IMG/VR virus record: IMGVR_UViG_3300031787_004800 | Location: 1-20,453 of that record | Length of the DNA: 20,453 bases | Direction: 5' to 3' (one strand) | From: a virus | Part shown: one piece after another, positions 7,284-14,183 of the stretch | Numbering within the stretch: the first letter of the stretch is position 1 | Layout: each line of letters begins with the position of its first letter | Position numbers and translations under genes: made by a program | Notes under the pieces: model-generated | Database searches by the model: none | Told to the model about the DNA's origin: nothing | What the model saw: the letters and a program-made list of their open reading frames with translations, nothing else

Positions 7284-8873
7284 TTAGGCGATTGCGATGG
7301 ACTTGACCTGATCGCCGTCAGCGATGAAGGTCGAGACGTATCCGTAGTAGGAGAAGGTGCGGCCCAATGTGCTTGGTACTTCTACCGACATGATTCCGCG
7401 AATCTGCTCATAAAACTCGATAGCAGTGCCACGAGCTACGACCATGGTGTTGTCGGCGAATGCGCGGTCGACGACCAAATTCAAGCCCAGTGGGTTGAAG
7501 GTGTTCATCTGTGTCACGTTTGCGGTGCCCATTCCGTTTACACCCATGAGACCAGCTGCGCCGGTGTATGGGAAGATTGGGGACTTTTCTGCGTTGAGCT
7601 GAGCGCCCAATTTTTGCCATACGTCTGGGCTGACAAAAATGTGATCAGGCAAGAAGTTGGTTGCCTTCAAGATGTCTGTTGCTGCGTCGTACAGTGCAGA
7701 GATCAATGAGGTTGGGTCATTTGCTGTCACTGTCCATGTGGACCCTGATGCGGTGTCTCCTGCGAGGATTGCTGCACAAGCGACTGCGTCCGACTGCAAC
7801 ATGTACTGTCCAGCGAGGTCGCGCAAGATGATCTCCATCGCGGCTGGCGAAGTGAAGTCAATGTCCTGAGCTGACAGTGTGACCTGTCCGGCAAGGGTGG
7901 TCTTGCTCACCACGTTGGATGCAATCACTGGAGTGGTTGCGGAAACGCCACCAAGCTCTGGGCTCTGAGACCCTACGCTCACGTGGGTCGTCCAAGTTGG
8001 TCTCACGAAGGTCTTCTGAGTTCCGCCGTCTGGAAACGCGCGAGCGCCCACTGCCGAAACAACTGGTCTGATGTAATTGAGGTCAGTGAAAACGGGACCC
8101 AACACCATCTGATTCAAGAGGCCAGGTGTGTCAGTCGTTAATGAGTCGCCAGCGGCGGCCTGCAATGCGGTCTGCTTTGACTTTGCGACTTCTGCTGCTG
8201 CTGCGTTTACACGCTGCCAAACTTCGCCACCGATGTGGTAAGCAGCCATGAACTCGCCAGCAGATGGCATGCCGAAATTGCGCTTAGCTTGAGCGGGGAT
8301 TGGTGCGGTTGGTGTCGCAGCTTCGATTGCTGCTTCTGGCTGTACTGAGTCCACGGGTTCTGTCTCCTCGACTTGTTCTGGTGTGGGTTCTGTGTCGGGT
8401 TCTGTTTCCGCTGACGCGGCCACTTGGGTGATGGTAGCACCTGCAAAGGCTGGTATGGGCACTAATGACAATTCCATCCAATCTGCTGCGGTAACAATCA
8501 TGCGGCCTTGATCGTCGTAGGAAAACTCTCGAGGGTTTACACCTACGGAAACATCCATAACGCCGTCGGCTGCAAGCACAAGTGCGTCGTCACCAGCTTG
8601 GGTGCGTGAGATGTACATGCTTGCAAGCATTGCCTCATCGGTTGACACTCGCTCGGACACGATGCCGACTGGCTGTGACGAATCGTGGTACATGAAAACG
8701 CGAGGAGCCTTGCCATCTACAGGAAGCGAGCCCTCCTTAAACATGACCTCGGTGCCGTCGCTGACGGTTGCGAAAGTATTCCAAGGGACAGCAATCGCAT
8801 CAATGCGGCGCTCCCCTGTTGGCTCGCCGGCAGCGGCGCTGACGGTGACTGTGTCTGATGTGAAACGGATCAT
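7284..8873 (-). CDS. Fused prohead protease and major capsid protein (HK97 fold)
   Basis: A 529-aa fusion. Residues 1 to about 150 are an S78-type capsid maturation protease: VFMYHD with candidate catalytic His63, the DVSVGV segment with a candidate nucleophile Ser109, and ELSLVPIPAFAGA (134-146), a family signature. Residues about 155-200 are an acidic Pro/Glu/Thr linker that may act as scaffold (delta) domain. From about residue 200 to the end is an HK97-type major capsid protein. Protease and capsid are usually separate genes; here one chain supplies both, so processing must occur in cis or between subunits. The start overlaps the portal stop by 4 bp. Confidence 0.87.
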   Translation of the reverse strand: MIRFTSDTVTVSAAAGEPTGERRIDAIAVPWNTFATVSDGTEVMFKEGSLPVDGKAPRVFMYHDSSQPVGIVSERVSTDEAMLASMYISRTQAGDDALVLAADGVMDVSVGVNPREFSYDDQGRMIVTAADWMELSLVPIPAFAGATITQVAASAETEPDTEPTPEQVEETEPVDSVQPEAAIEAATPTAPIPAQAKRNFGMPSAGEFMAAYHIGGEVWQRVNAAAAEVAKSKQTALQAAAGDSLTTDTPGLLNQMVLGPVFTDLNYIRPVVSAVGARAFPDGGTQKTFVRPTWTTHVSVGSQSPELGGVSATTPVIASNVVSKTTLAGQVTLSAQDIDFTSPAAMEIILRDLAGQYMLQSDAVACAAILAGDTASGSTWTVTANDPTSLISALYDAATDILKATNFLPDHIFVSPDVWQKLGAQLNAEKSPIFPYTGAAGLMGVNGMGTANVTQMNTFNPLGLNLVVDRAFADNTMVVARGTAIEFYEQIRGIMSVEVPSTLGRTFSYYGYVSTFIADGDQVKSIAIA

Positions 8874-9988
8874 GCGATTTGCTCCTGTGTGTTTTCTTCT
8901 GGTACTCGTGCGTCTTCTTGAGCCATGGAGGTCTCTTCAAATTCGCCGATGAAGTCGTCCACGTCAAACTCTACGAAGGTCCCGCGTGGGAGGATTGCGT
9001 CAGAGGACAGCGTCGATGCGATGCACTCTGCGTAGATCTTGGTGCCAAATGTCCAGAGGTCAATGCGTGACTCTCGGCTGTTGGTGTAGGCGTAGGCACC
9101 TGTGGAAACGCCGAGCAAGTACGGCGGGCAATTGCACAGTCGTGAGATGTCGAGAGCGCTGTAGTTGGCTGACTCAATAAGAAGCATCTTGTCCGGTGTT
9201 GCAGAGGTCGGCTCGTAAGAAAGAAACTCGTTTAGTGCTGCGGTCTGGTTGGTTGCTCGAGCAGCGTTGAAAGCAGCTGCAAGGTCGGCAAGTTCTTGGG
9301 CGCTGAGGGGCTCGCCTCCGGTCTGACGAAGGATGCCCGACGGAATCGCCGAGGCCGCATTGCGGTAGCGACTGTCTTCAACCTTGAGCGCTGTAGCAAT
9401 GGTCTGCTCACCTTGGTAGATGATGCCTTGAACGGGGCTGATGAACTGGACAAGATCTTTAGGGTCAAGCATTGATCCGTTGAAGTAAACCTCGTTAGAC
9501 GGGGCAAACCATACAGGTCCGACTTGGTCGGTGGTAGTGATAGATCCTGCGGGCAAGCGTGTAAACGATGCGGGGTATCCGTCTTGTGTCCTGCTGGAAA
9601 TCCACCAGAACGCACGGCCAAAGAAGAAAAGGTCGTCAAGCGTCCAAGCCATAAGGGTCTCATACGGGATAGCAGGATCTGGGCGACGCAACCAAGATCG
9701 TGGCGCAAGGTCTGTCTCTTCCATTTCGCGTGTCTGCTCATTCCATGACTCGCGGTACATTTTGAGTCGCATGGCGCTGATGACGCTGGCATGAAGATCA
9801 CGAGCACGGGAAACCGCTGCAACTTGCATCGCGCGATTACGCGCCTCGCCTTCTTGGTACGTGTAGTACTGGCCAATCATCGCCGAGCTTGCGCTGTTGG
9901 ATGAGTATCCACCAACCGCAGCAGCTGCCTTCTGAACGGGCGCTGGGCTGATCTGTGCTTTGGTCTCACCCTTAGTGAATAAACCCAT
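8870..9988 (-). CDS. Portal protein, HK97-like
   Basis: A 372-aa portal protein, the dodecameric ring at the packaging vertex. Recognisable stretches are the RNRAMQVAAVSRARDLHA helix, the WLRRPDP loop, the FFFGRAFWW segment and the C-terminal SALDISRLCNCPPYLLGV region, which is typical of HK97/phi-C31-type portals. It lies between terminase and capsid as usual. I chose the ATG at 9988 (AAAGG six bases upstream) rather than an in-frame GTG at 10036, which would add an Arg/Trp-rich 16-residue leader. The acidic C-terminal tail ends EENTQEQIA. Confidence 0.88.
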   Translation of the reverse strand: MGLFTKGETKAQISPAPVQKAAAAVGGYSSNSASSAMIGQYYTYQEGEARNRAMQVAAVSRARDLHASVISAMRLKMYRESWNEQTREMEETDLAPRSWLRRPDPAIPYETLMAWTLDDLFFFGRAFWWISSRTQDGYPASFTRLPAGSITTTDQVGPVWFAPSNEVYFNGSMLDPKDLVQFISPVQGIIYQGEQTIATALKVEDSRYRNAASAIPSGILRQTGGEPLSAQELADLAAAFNAARATNQTAALNEFLSYEPTSATPDKMLLIESANYSALDISRLCNCPPYLLGVSTGAYAYTNSRESRIDLWTFGTKIYAECIASTLSSDAILPRGTFVEFDVDDFIGEFEETSMAQEDARVPEENTQEQIA

Positions 9989-10055
9989 GATGACCTTTCG
10001 AGAGGGTGGCCACCACGCCCGACGCGTGGCGGTCACTTAGTGAGAGCATACGCTA

Positions 10056-11834
10056 CTAAGAGACCACGAGCATCGGCTTCTGGCGGTTAGTCGGTTTACT
10101 TACCAGCGAGATTGCAAACACTGCAACACGTGCGAGCTCGATGGGTCCAGGACTCTTCTGTGAACTAAGCACGGCTCCTTGGGCGGTCTTGACCATTACG
10201 GCGCGCCCGAGATGCTCGGCCAGTGCGGTGGACCCAGTGTGTGCAACCTTGTCCTCAAGAATCATCTTCTGCACAAGGGTGGTGTAGCGAAGCAGTTCAC
10301 CGTATCCAACCACGCTGTACCGGCGAGAGTATTGCGTGGGCATGTGGATCTCAAGCGTTGGTGTAATCGCAAGGGTGGTGGATTTGTCCTGCATGACGCG
10401 GTCAATCTGTCGCCACATTTCGTCTTCTGTGTCAACGACAAACTCGACATGAACGATGGTCTTGTGGTCCATTTGCACCGCGCGGACACCGACATAGCGA
10501 GCCTCCGAGATGGATGAATCCACAGCGAGGACACCGCCCGCTGGCATCTCAAGATTGGTATGGCATTTGCTCCAGTCGCCAATGTCCCAAGCGCCACGGC
10601 TCGAGACCCACTGGTTCAGGTGAGCACGTTGGAAGTAATCCTTTTTGGACGCTGCACGGAGAGCCTTCATTGTGATCGTCGTGCCCAGCGCTGGGTTAGC
10701 CCACCGGTAGAACTCCTCGCCCTTGGCCTCGGGGGGCATGCTCCACTCAGCGAAATAGAGCCCGTTGTTTTCGCCACGGTCAATGTCGCGTAAACCCTGC
10801 TCACGGATTTGCTGCATAAAGAGTGAGTCGGCATCTCCAGCCGTCGACCACATAGAAAGCAGGGGATTACTTTTAGCAATCATGGTTGGTCTGATTGCCT
10901 GATCCATGACCTCGCCGGCGATGTCGAAGATTTCGTCAGCAACAACAAGATCGTAGGAGCCACCGTGCAGGCGAGTTGATGCAGCTCTGACTTCCCACTT
11001 GGAGCCGTCTGGCATTGTGACTGACTTACGACCGAGGGCTTGCATCTGCTTAGCGCCGAAATGCTCGACAAGGATTGGGGCGACGGTGGCGTGGATTGCC
11101 TCGGCGCGGTCCAGCATGTTTGCTGTGCTGAGCACGTTTACCTTGCGCCCCCAAGGATGAGTTAAGAACCAGCCGATTAACGCTGAGAGGGCAAGTGACT
11201 TTCCGTTCTGTCGAGCGGTGCTGACCAACGCTTCTCGATGCACAAAGTCGCCGGCATCATCCGTCTCGAGTTGCTTTGTAAGACAGTGCAACTGCCACGG
11301 CATGAGCTCGGTCTGCATGAACTTGGAAGCCCACTCTGCAACTAGGGGTCCATAACTCCAGCCCCCCAAGCTGATCGTTTCCAGTCTGGGCAATGTGCGG
11401 CCAGTCTCGATGTCTCCGTTTACCTCGTCCGTGTTTCCAGCCAGTTCGGGCTGTTTACCGTCGAAAAAGAGACGATTGATTGGGGCCGGGGTCAGTGGGT
11501 CTGTGGAAAAAAATGCTGCGGTTGGTGATTCATTTCTTTCGGGGGCTGGGTCGGCGCGGCGGGCTGTGTTTACGGCTTGGTTTCTGCCGGCGATTTTTTG
11601 GTGGTTGGCTCGTGCTTGGTCGAGTGACCCGCGTCTGCTGTTGCATCTGGAGTGTGCGGGCTGAAGGTTCGAGAGGCTGTGGTCGCCTCCGTTCATAAGT
11701 GGCACGATGTGATCCGCGGTCCACTTCTGTCCTGCGATGTCGCCGTGTCCGCAGATAGCGCACGTGAGTTGTGTGCCGGCGAGGATTATCTTGCGGTTGC
11801 GTTGGTACTCAGGGTGTGAGTATGGGGATGTCAT
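10056..11834 (-). CDS. HNH endonuclease-large terminase fusion
   Basis: A 592-aa DNA-packaging motor. Residues 23-69 form an HNH nuclease with C25-x2-C28, DH at 41-42, N56, H61 and C64. After a low-complexity linker (about 70-145) comes the terminase: Walker A STARQNGKS (205-213), Walker B VVADE (297-301) and a RuvC-like nuclease domain beginning at VLAVDSS (Asp439). HNH proteins beside cos-type terminases normally form a separate gene; here the domain is joined to TerL. No small terminase gene is visible. The ATG at 11834 follows GGAGA by 7 bases; an earlier in-frame start at 11918 has no such site. The stop lies 67 bp before the portal start. Confidence 0.9.
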   Translation of the reverse strand: MTSPYSHPEYQRNRKIILAGTQLTCAICGHGDIAGQKWTADHIVPLMNGGDHSLSNLQPAHSRCNSRRGSLDQARANHQKIAGRNQAVNTARRADPAPERNESPTAAFFSTDPLTPAPINRLFFDGKQPELAGNTDEVNGDIETGRTLPRLETISLGGWSYGPLVAEWASKFMQTELMPWQLHCLTKQLETDDAGDFVHREALVSTARQNGKSLALSALIGWFLTHPWGRKVNVLSTANMLDRAEAIHATVAPILVEHFGAKQMQALGRKSVTMPDGSKWEVRAASTRLHGGSYDLVVADEIFDIAGEVMDQAIRPTMIAKSNPLLSMWSTAGDADSLFMQQIREQGLRDIDRGENNGLYFAEWSMPPEAKGEEFYRWANPALGTTITMKALRAASKKDYFQRAHLNQWVSSRGAWDIGDWSKCHTNLEMPAGGVLAVDSSISEARYVGVRAVQMDHKTIVHVEFVVDTEDEMWRQIDRVMQDKSTTLAITPTLEIHMPTQYSRRYSVVGYGELLRYTTLVQKMILEDKVAHTGSTALAEHLGRAVMVKTAQGAVLSSQKSPGPIELARVAVFAISLVSKPTNRQKPMLVVS

Positions 11835-12160
11835 GTGTTGTTCTCCTACCGCCCTTGCGCTTCGCGCTGCGGTTGGTTCCATGTTATGCAGATAGTTGTC
11901 TCGGTGCTTGCCCCCCACAGTTCGAGCAAGTAGCTCAGGCTGCCGGATGTTCTAACAACACCAGTGGACGGACACCATACGGATTTGTGACGTTTCGACG
12001 CTGCACTCCCCAGCTCTAAGGCAGGGAGCTCTACCCACGCTTTCCGTGTGTGTTTACCAGCACAGTGCAATCCCATACGTGGCCGTGGTCGTATTCAATT
12101 AGGGGGTGAGGGGTGAGCCGTTCGCGACAGGTTTACTGCCCGTGAAATGAATGCTCGCAC
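11835..12160. other. 326-bp noncoding region upstream of terminase; candidate packaging or late-control region
   Basis: No supported gene lies here. It holds two GTTTAC-family motifs (12049-12057 and 12131-12136), a CTCCC/GGGAG stem (12006-12010 with 12024-12028), a repeated AGCTCT (12012-12017 and 12028-12033), a CTTGC/GCAAG inverted repeat near 11906-11930, and the left arm of a larger inverted repeat (12109-12117). It is the place where cos-type phages keep their packaging site, and where a late promoter would be needed. I saw no convincing -35/-10 pair and cannot define a cos. Confidence 0.45.
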
Positions 12161-12168
12161 TCACCCCT
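12109..12168. repeat. Inverted repeat AGGGGTGAG / CTCACCCCT
   Basis: Nine-base arms at 12109-12117 and 12160-12168 are exact reverse complements separated by 42 bases. The right arm runs into a 12-bp palindrome, CCCCTCGAGGGG (12164-12175), at the end of the nuclease gene. It may be a terminator-like structure for early transcripts or part of a packaging site. Confidence 0.4.
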
Positions 12169-12508
12169 CGAGGGGTTTGAGCCCAGAGAGTCTGGCGGCG
12201 ATTGCCATCAAATCTCTAGGGCGCCAAATGTACACTTCTGCGCCGTTGCGCTCAAGAGTGTTGAGAATTTGTTGCTGAAGTGGCGAGACCTTGCCTGAGG
12301 CGGTCTTCAGCTCGGCATAGATGATGCCTCGCCCGTTCTGTGAGATAAGGGTTAGATCTGGCATGCCGGCGAGACCTCCTGTTCCCCAGTTGTTTCCTAG
12401 TGCGTTCTTGTTGTTGTAGCGCATGGGTGGCACATGGTGCGCTAACCAGCCGTACATCTTGCAGAGCTGCAATACGTGGTCTTGGAAAATGCGCTCAGTC
12501 ATGTCCAT
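12161..12508 (-). CDS. VRR-NUC family nuclease
   Basis: A 115-aa protein with the compact PD-(D/E)xK nuclease core of VRR-NUC proteins: GMPDL with Asp51, then YAELKTASGKVSPLQQ with Glu66, Lys68 and the downstream Gln78, and GAEVYIW near the C-terminus. Stand-alone phage members are thought to act on branched DNA or in recombination and packaging. The ATG at 12508 has AGGTGG 7 bases upstream; a second ATG at 12502 is also possible. It overlaps the preceding gene by 14 bp and is the last gene of the early operon, next to the recombination module. Confidence 0.85.
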   Translation of the reverse strand: MDMTERIFQDHVLQLCKMYGWLAHHVPPMRYNNKNALGNNWGTGGLAGMPDLTLISQNGRGIIYAELKTASGKVSPLQQQILNTLERNGAEVYIWRPRDLMAIAARLSGLKPLEG

Positions 12509-12698
12509 GCTTGGCCCACCTAATCCTCTCAAGTTGCGTTATAAGAGCAACGGCGTTTGCGTAGGGAATGCCCTTGCACCACACAGGCTCAATGCCGGCG
12601 ACAATGCAAAGGGACCAGATGTGTTTACATTGTTTAAATGTCGCCTTGTCGGGCTCAGCACGAAACTCGTGCTCGATGATGCGACTAACTTTGTCCAC
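12495..12698 (-). CDS. Early protein of unknown function, 67 aa
   Basis: A GTG start at 12698 (GGGAG 7 bases upstream) gives a 67-aa protein beginning MDKVSRIIEHEF and ending WAKHGHD. Longer upstream starts would lie inside the previous gene's frame and lack a ribosome site. It has two Cys, three Trp and a helical pattern. No family recognised. It overlaps both neighbours by 14 bp. A TGTGTTTAC motif (12620-12628) lies within it. Confidence 0.6.
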   Translation of the reverse strand: MDKVSRIIEHEFRAEPDKATFKQCKHIWSLCIVAGIEPVWCKGIPYANAVALITQLERIRWAKHGHD

Positions 12699-12888
12699 TG
12701 GTGCGCTCCCATGCCCAATGCAGCGCGTGAGACTCGTAACGCTTGTACATGTCAGCGGTCCCCAGCAGCTCTTTAATCTCGCCGGCGAGGATGTTGGCTG
12801 TGCCTTCCCAACGGGCTCGTGCATCGAGAGCCATTGCGAGCTGTTGTTTCAGGTTGTTCATTTCGACTGCGTGTGCTGATGATTCCAT
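12685..12888 (-). CDS. Early helical protein of unknown function, 67 aa
   Basis: The 67-aa protein begins MESSAHAVEMNNLKQQ and is almost entirely helix-forming and charged, with a likely coiled coil at about 8-45. The start at 12888 has a strong AGGGGG site 4-5 bases upstream. It sits tightly between a tiny membrane peptide gene and the next unknown gene. No catalytic motif or known family is visible. Confidence 0.62.
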   Translation of the reverse strand: MESSAHAVEMNNLKQQLAMALDARARWEGTANILAGEIKELLGTADMYKRYESHALHWAWERTSGQS

Positions 12889-12896
12889 GATGCCCC

Positions 12897-12977
12897 CTAG
12901 ATGTGTTTACGGGCGAGCCATGCGCCCAGCACCATCATTAGGAATGAGTGGGACAGGAAGTAAATGAACTCAGTCAT
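12897..12977 (-). CDS. Tiny membrane peptide, 26 aa
   Basis: The frame MTEFIYFLSHSFLMMVLGAW (first 20 residues) continues with LARKHI and stop. It is one hydrophobic helix with a positive C-terminus, so a single-pass inner-membrane peptide with N-out or N-in unresolved. The ATG overlaps the previous gene's stop by 8 bp and its stop lies 8 bp before the next start, so it fills the only gap in this part of the operon. The ribosome site is weak. It may be a holin-like regulator, a toxin-type peptide or an exclusion peptide; function unknown. Confidence 0.48.
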   Translation of the reverse strand: MTEFIYFLSHSFLMMVLGAWLARKHI

Positions 12978-13152
12978 TGGCTTTTTGTAGCTCGTCCTTG
13001 AGCGCTTTGTGCAGCTCAATAACGGCCAATGCCTTGTCTGTGTTGTCCATTGCCTGCTGGGCTGTTGCCTGCCAAAAGCGGACCTGACCTTGTAAATCGT
13101 TGACCTGCAAGATGAGGTCTGCGATGTAATCGCGCATCGTTCCGTTATCCAT
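12970..13152 (-). CDS. Small coiled-coil early protein, 60 aa
   Basis: The 60-aa protein MDNGTMRDYIADL... is nearly all helix with heptad-like leucine and alanine spacing and a Lys/Glu-rich end. Its ATG overlaps the previous stop (TGATG), so it is probably translated by coupling. No family recognised; a partner or regulator of the adjoining recombination protein is possible but unsupported. Confidence 0.65.
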   Translation of the reverse strand: MDNGTMRDYIADLILQVNDLQGQVRFWQATAQQAMDNTDKALAVIELHKALKDELQKAND

Positions 13153-13706
13153 CAGAATGGCTCCTCAGGTGGGTAATTGTCGTCTGGTGGTGCGGGCTGT
13201 TCTCCAGCCTCGAGACGCTTGAGCTCGTCAATGTAGGCCGATGCTTGGCGCTTTGTCATGCCGTCAAGGTTGACCGGTGGAGTCTTGCCGAGGGACTTGC
13301 AGACGGCGCGGATCATGTTGCGCTGCTTATCGCTAGCAAGGTCGCCGCTTTCAGTAATCGTGACGTTATTAACGACCCGCTGAACCTTCTGCATTTCCTC
13401 TCGAGACGGACGCTTGGTGTGGTCCGAGGTTGGTGCGTATGACTCGCACATACGACCGAGGGCAGAGGTCTCGCAGTTCTCGACATGGCTGGTGCGGTTT
13501 ACATTGCCCTGACCACGCACCTCCTCGGCGTGTCCAGTGGCCATGAGTTGCTCACCAATCCACAGCTCTGCACGGAACACGCAGACATCAGATCCAGGTT
13601 GAGACAGCATGACGGTAACGACACGTGGCTCAATGTTTCGAGACCTAAGGGTTTCAAGTAAACGCGCTAGGCGCACCGCTACTGGTTCGTAATCTTCAAG
13701 ACTCAT
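13152..13706 (-). CDS. Erf/annealing-like recombination protein
   Basis: A 184-aa protein. The segment VENCETSALGR (75-85) matches the core pattern (ENAETSAxGRAL) shared by phage Erf-type and related single-strand annealing proteins. The first 75 residues supply the expected strands (VVTVMLSQPG, VFRAELWIG). The C-terminal part (SDKQRNMIRAVCKSLG...ASAYIDELKRL) is a helical tail often joined to these proteins, ending in a disordered acidic Pro-rich tip. These proteins promote annealing and concatemer formation. The ATG at 13706 follows GGAGGA by 6 bases and overlaps the previous stop by 4 bp. Arg/Met replace the usual Ala-Leu after the GR. Confidence 0.66.
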   Translation of the reverse strand: MSLEDYEPVAVRLARLLETLRSRNIEPRVVTVMLSQPGSDVCVFRAELWIGEQLMATGHAEEVRGQGNVNRTSHVENCETSALGRMCESYAPTSDHTKRPSREEMQKVQRVVNNVTITESGDLASDKQRNMIRAVCKSLGKTPPVNLDGMTKRQASAYIDELKRLEAGEQPAPPDDNYPPEEPF

Positions 13707-13945
13707 GGCAAGTCCTCCCAAGGGTTTTTGACTTTGAACACGACGGTCTCGCCGTATGACTCAAATGTTGTCGCCTCGGTACGGGCCCCAATGGATGGGT
13801 GCCACGTGTTTACGATGTCGGACAATTCAAGAAGTCGTGCAGCTGCTTCATAAAGCCATTTAGCGCCGACAGCGTCACCAGAAAGGTGACGATCTGTGGC
13901 GAGGTTCTTTAGGCGCTGGGCAAGTGCATCATCAGAGAACGACAT
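13703..13945 (-). CDS. Early protein of unknown function, 80 aa
   Basis: I placed the start at the ATG at 13945, where the frame overlaps the previous gene by 14 bp; the longer frame to 14044 is the out-of-frame shadow of that gene. The 80-aa product MSFSDDALAQRLKNL... has helices in the first half and beta-type residues at the end (YGETVVFKVKNPWEDLP). No family recognised. The 4-bp overlap with the recombination gene suggests co-expression. Confidence 0.6.
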   Translation of the reverse strand: MSFSDDALAQRLKNLATDRHLSGDAVGAKWLYEAAARLLELSDIVNTWHPSIGARTEATTFESYGETVVFKVKNPWEDLP

Positions 13946-14159
13946 TGGCTGCCGCTTTCTTGGCGTCGCGCTTGGCTTTGGCTTCAGCCTTTTTGCGGAT
14001 TGTCTCAAGTGACTTGGCACCTTCTGCAACGAGAGGCTCGACAACCTTACGCAGGGTCACTGCAAGGGTTTTGTCGCCGTCACGCAGCTGGACATGGACA
14101 AGGGCGGTGTATTCCTCAGGTGTTAAGCGGAGGGCAACCGAGTGTGGTTTGTTGATCAT
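13932..14159 (-). CDS. Ribbon-helix-helix-like DNA-binding protein (candidate repressor)
   Basis: The 75-aa protein begins MINKPHSVALRLTPEEYTAL. A short strand (SVALRL), then helix (TPEEYTALVHVQL), then turn and second helix (KTLAVTLRKVVEPL) is the ribbon-helix-helix order of Arc/MetJ-type DNA-binding proteins, followed by a basic Ala/Lys tail that could add DNA contacts. The ATG at 14159 has GGGAG 5 bases upstream. A TGTGTTTAC motif (14175-14183) lies in its leader, which would fit autoregulation. The fold call is by pattern only. Confidence 0.55.
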   Translation of the reverse strand: MINKPHSVALRLTPEEYTALVHVQLRDGDKTLAVTLRKVVEPLVAEGAKSLETIRKKAEAKAKRDAKKAAANVVL

Positions 14160-14174
14160 TGTTTCTCCCAATGT

Positions 14175-14183
14175 TGTGTTTAC
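14175..14183 (+). promoter_or_regulatory. TGTGTTTAC motif in the leader of the RHH-like gene
   Basis: This nine-base family member lies 15 bases before the ATG at 14159 and just upstream of its ribosome site. The stop codon of the preceding lysozyme-like gene (14180-14182) is formed within it. The placement would allow control of the RHH-like gene, but no promoter is visible here. Confidence 0.45.

Noticed and set aside
9232-9876. 214-aa minus-strand frame inside the portal gene
   Set aside because: It is an out-of-frame shadow of the clearly recognisable portal protein, with Arg/Thr/Ser/Pro-rich translation typical of a wrong frame.
11900-12035. tRNA-like pieces (GTAGCTCAG on the plus strand near 11929; GGTAGAGCTC and GTCGAAAC on the minus strand)
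   Set aside because: I could not form a complete cloverleaf on either strand: the D-arm, T-arm and acceptor pairs do not combine.
11846-12076. 76-aa minus-strand frame upstream of terminase
   Set aside because: No ribosome site precedes its ATG, its composition is unlike the neighbouring genes (low-order mix rich in Ser/Thr/Leu/Trp), and its end overlaps the terminase leader.
12699-12824. N-terminal extension of the 67-aa gene at 12495-12698
   Set aside because: It lies within the frame-shifted region of the previous gene and has no ribosome site; the GTG at 12698 with GGGAG is better.
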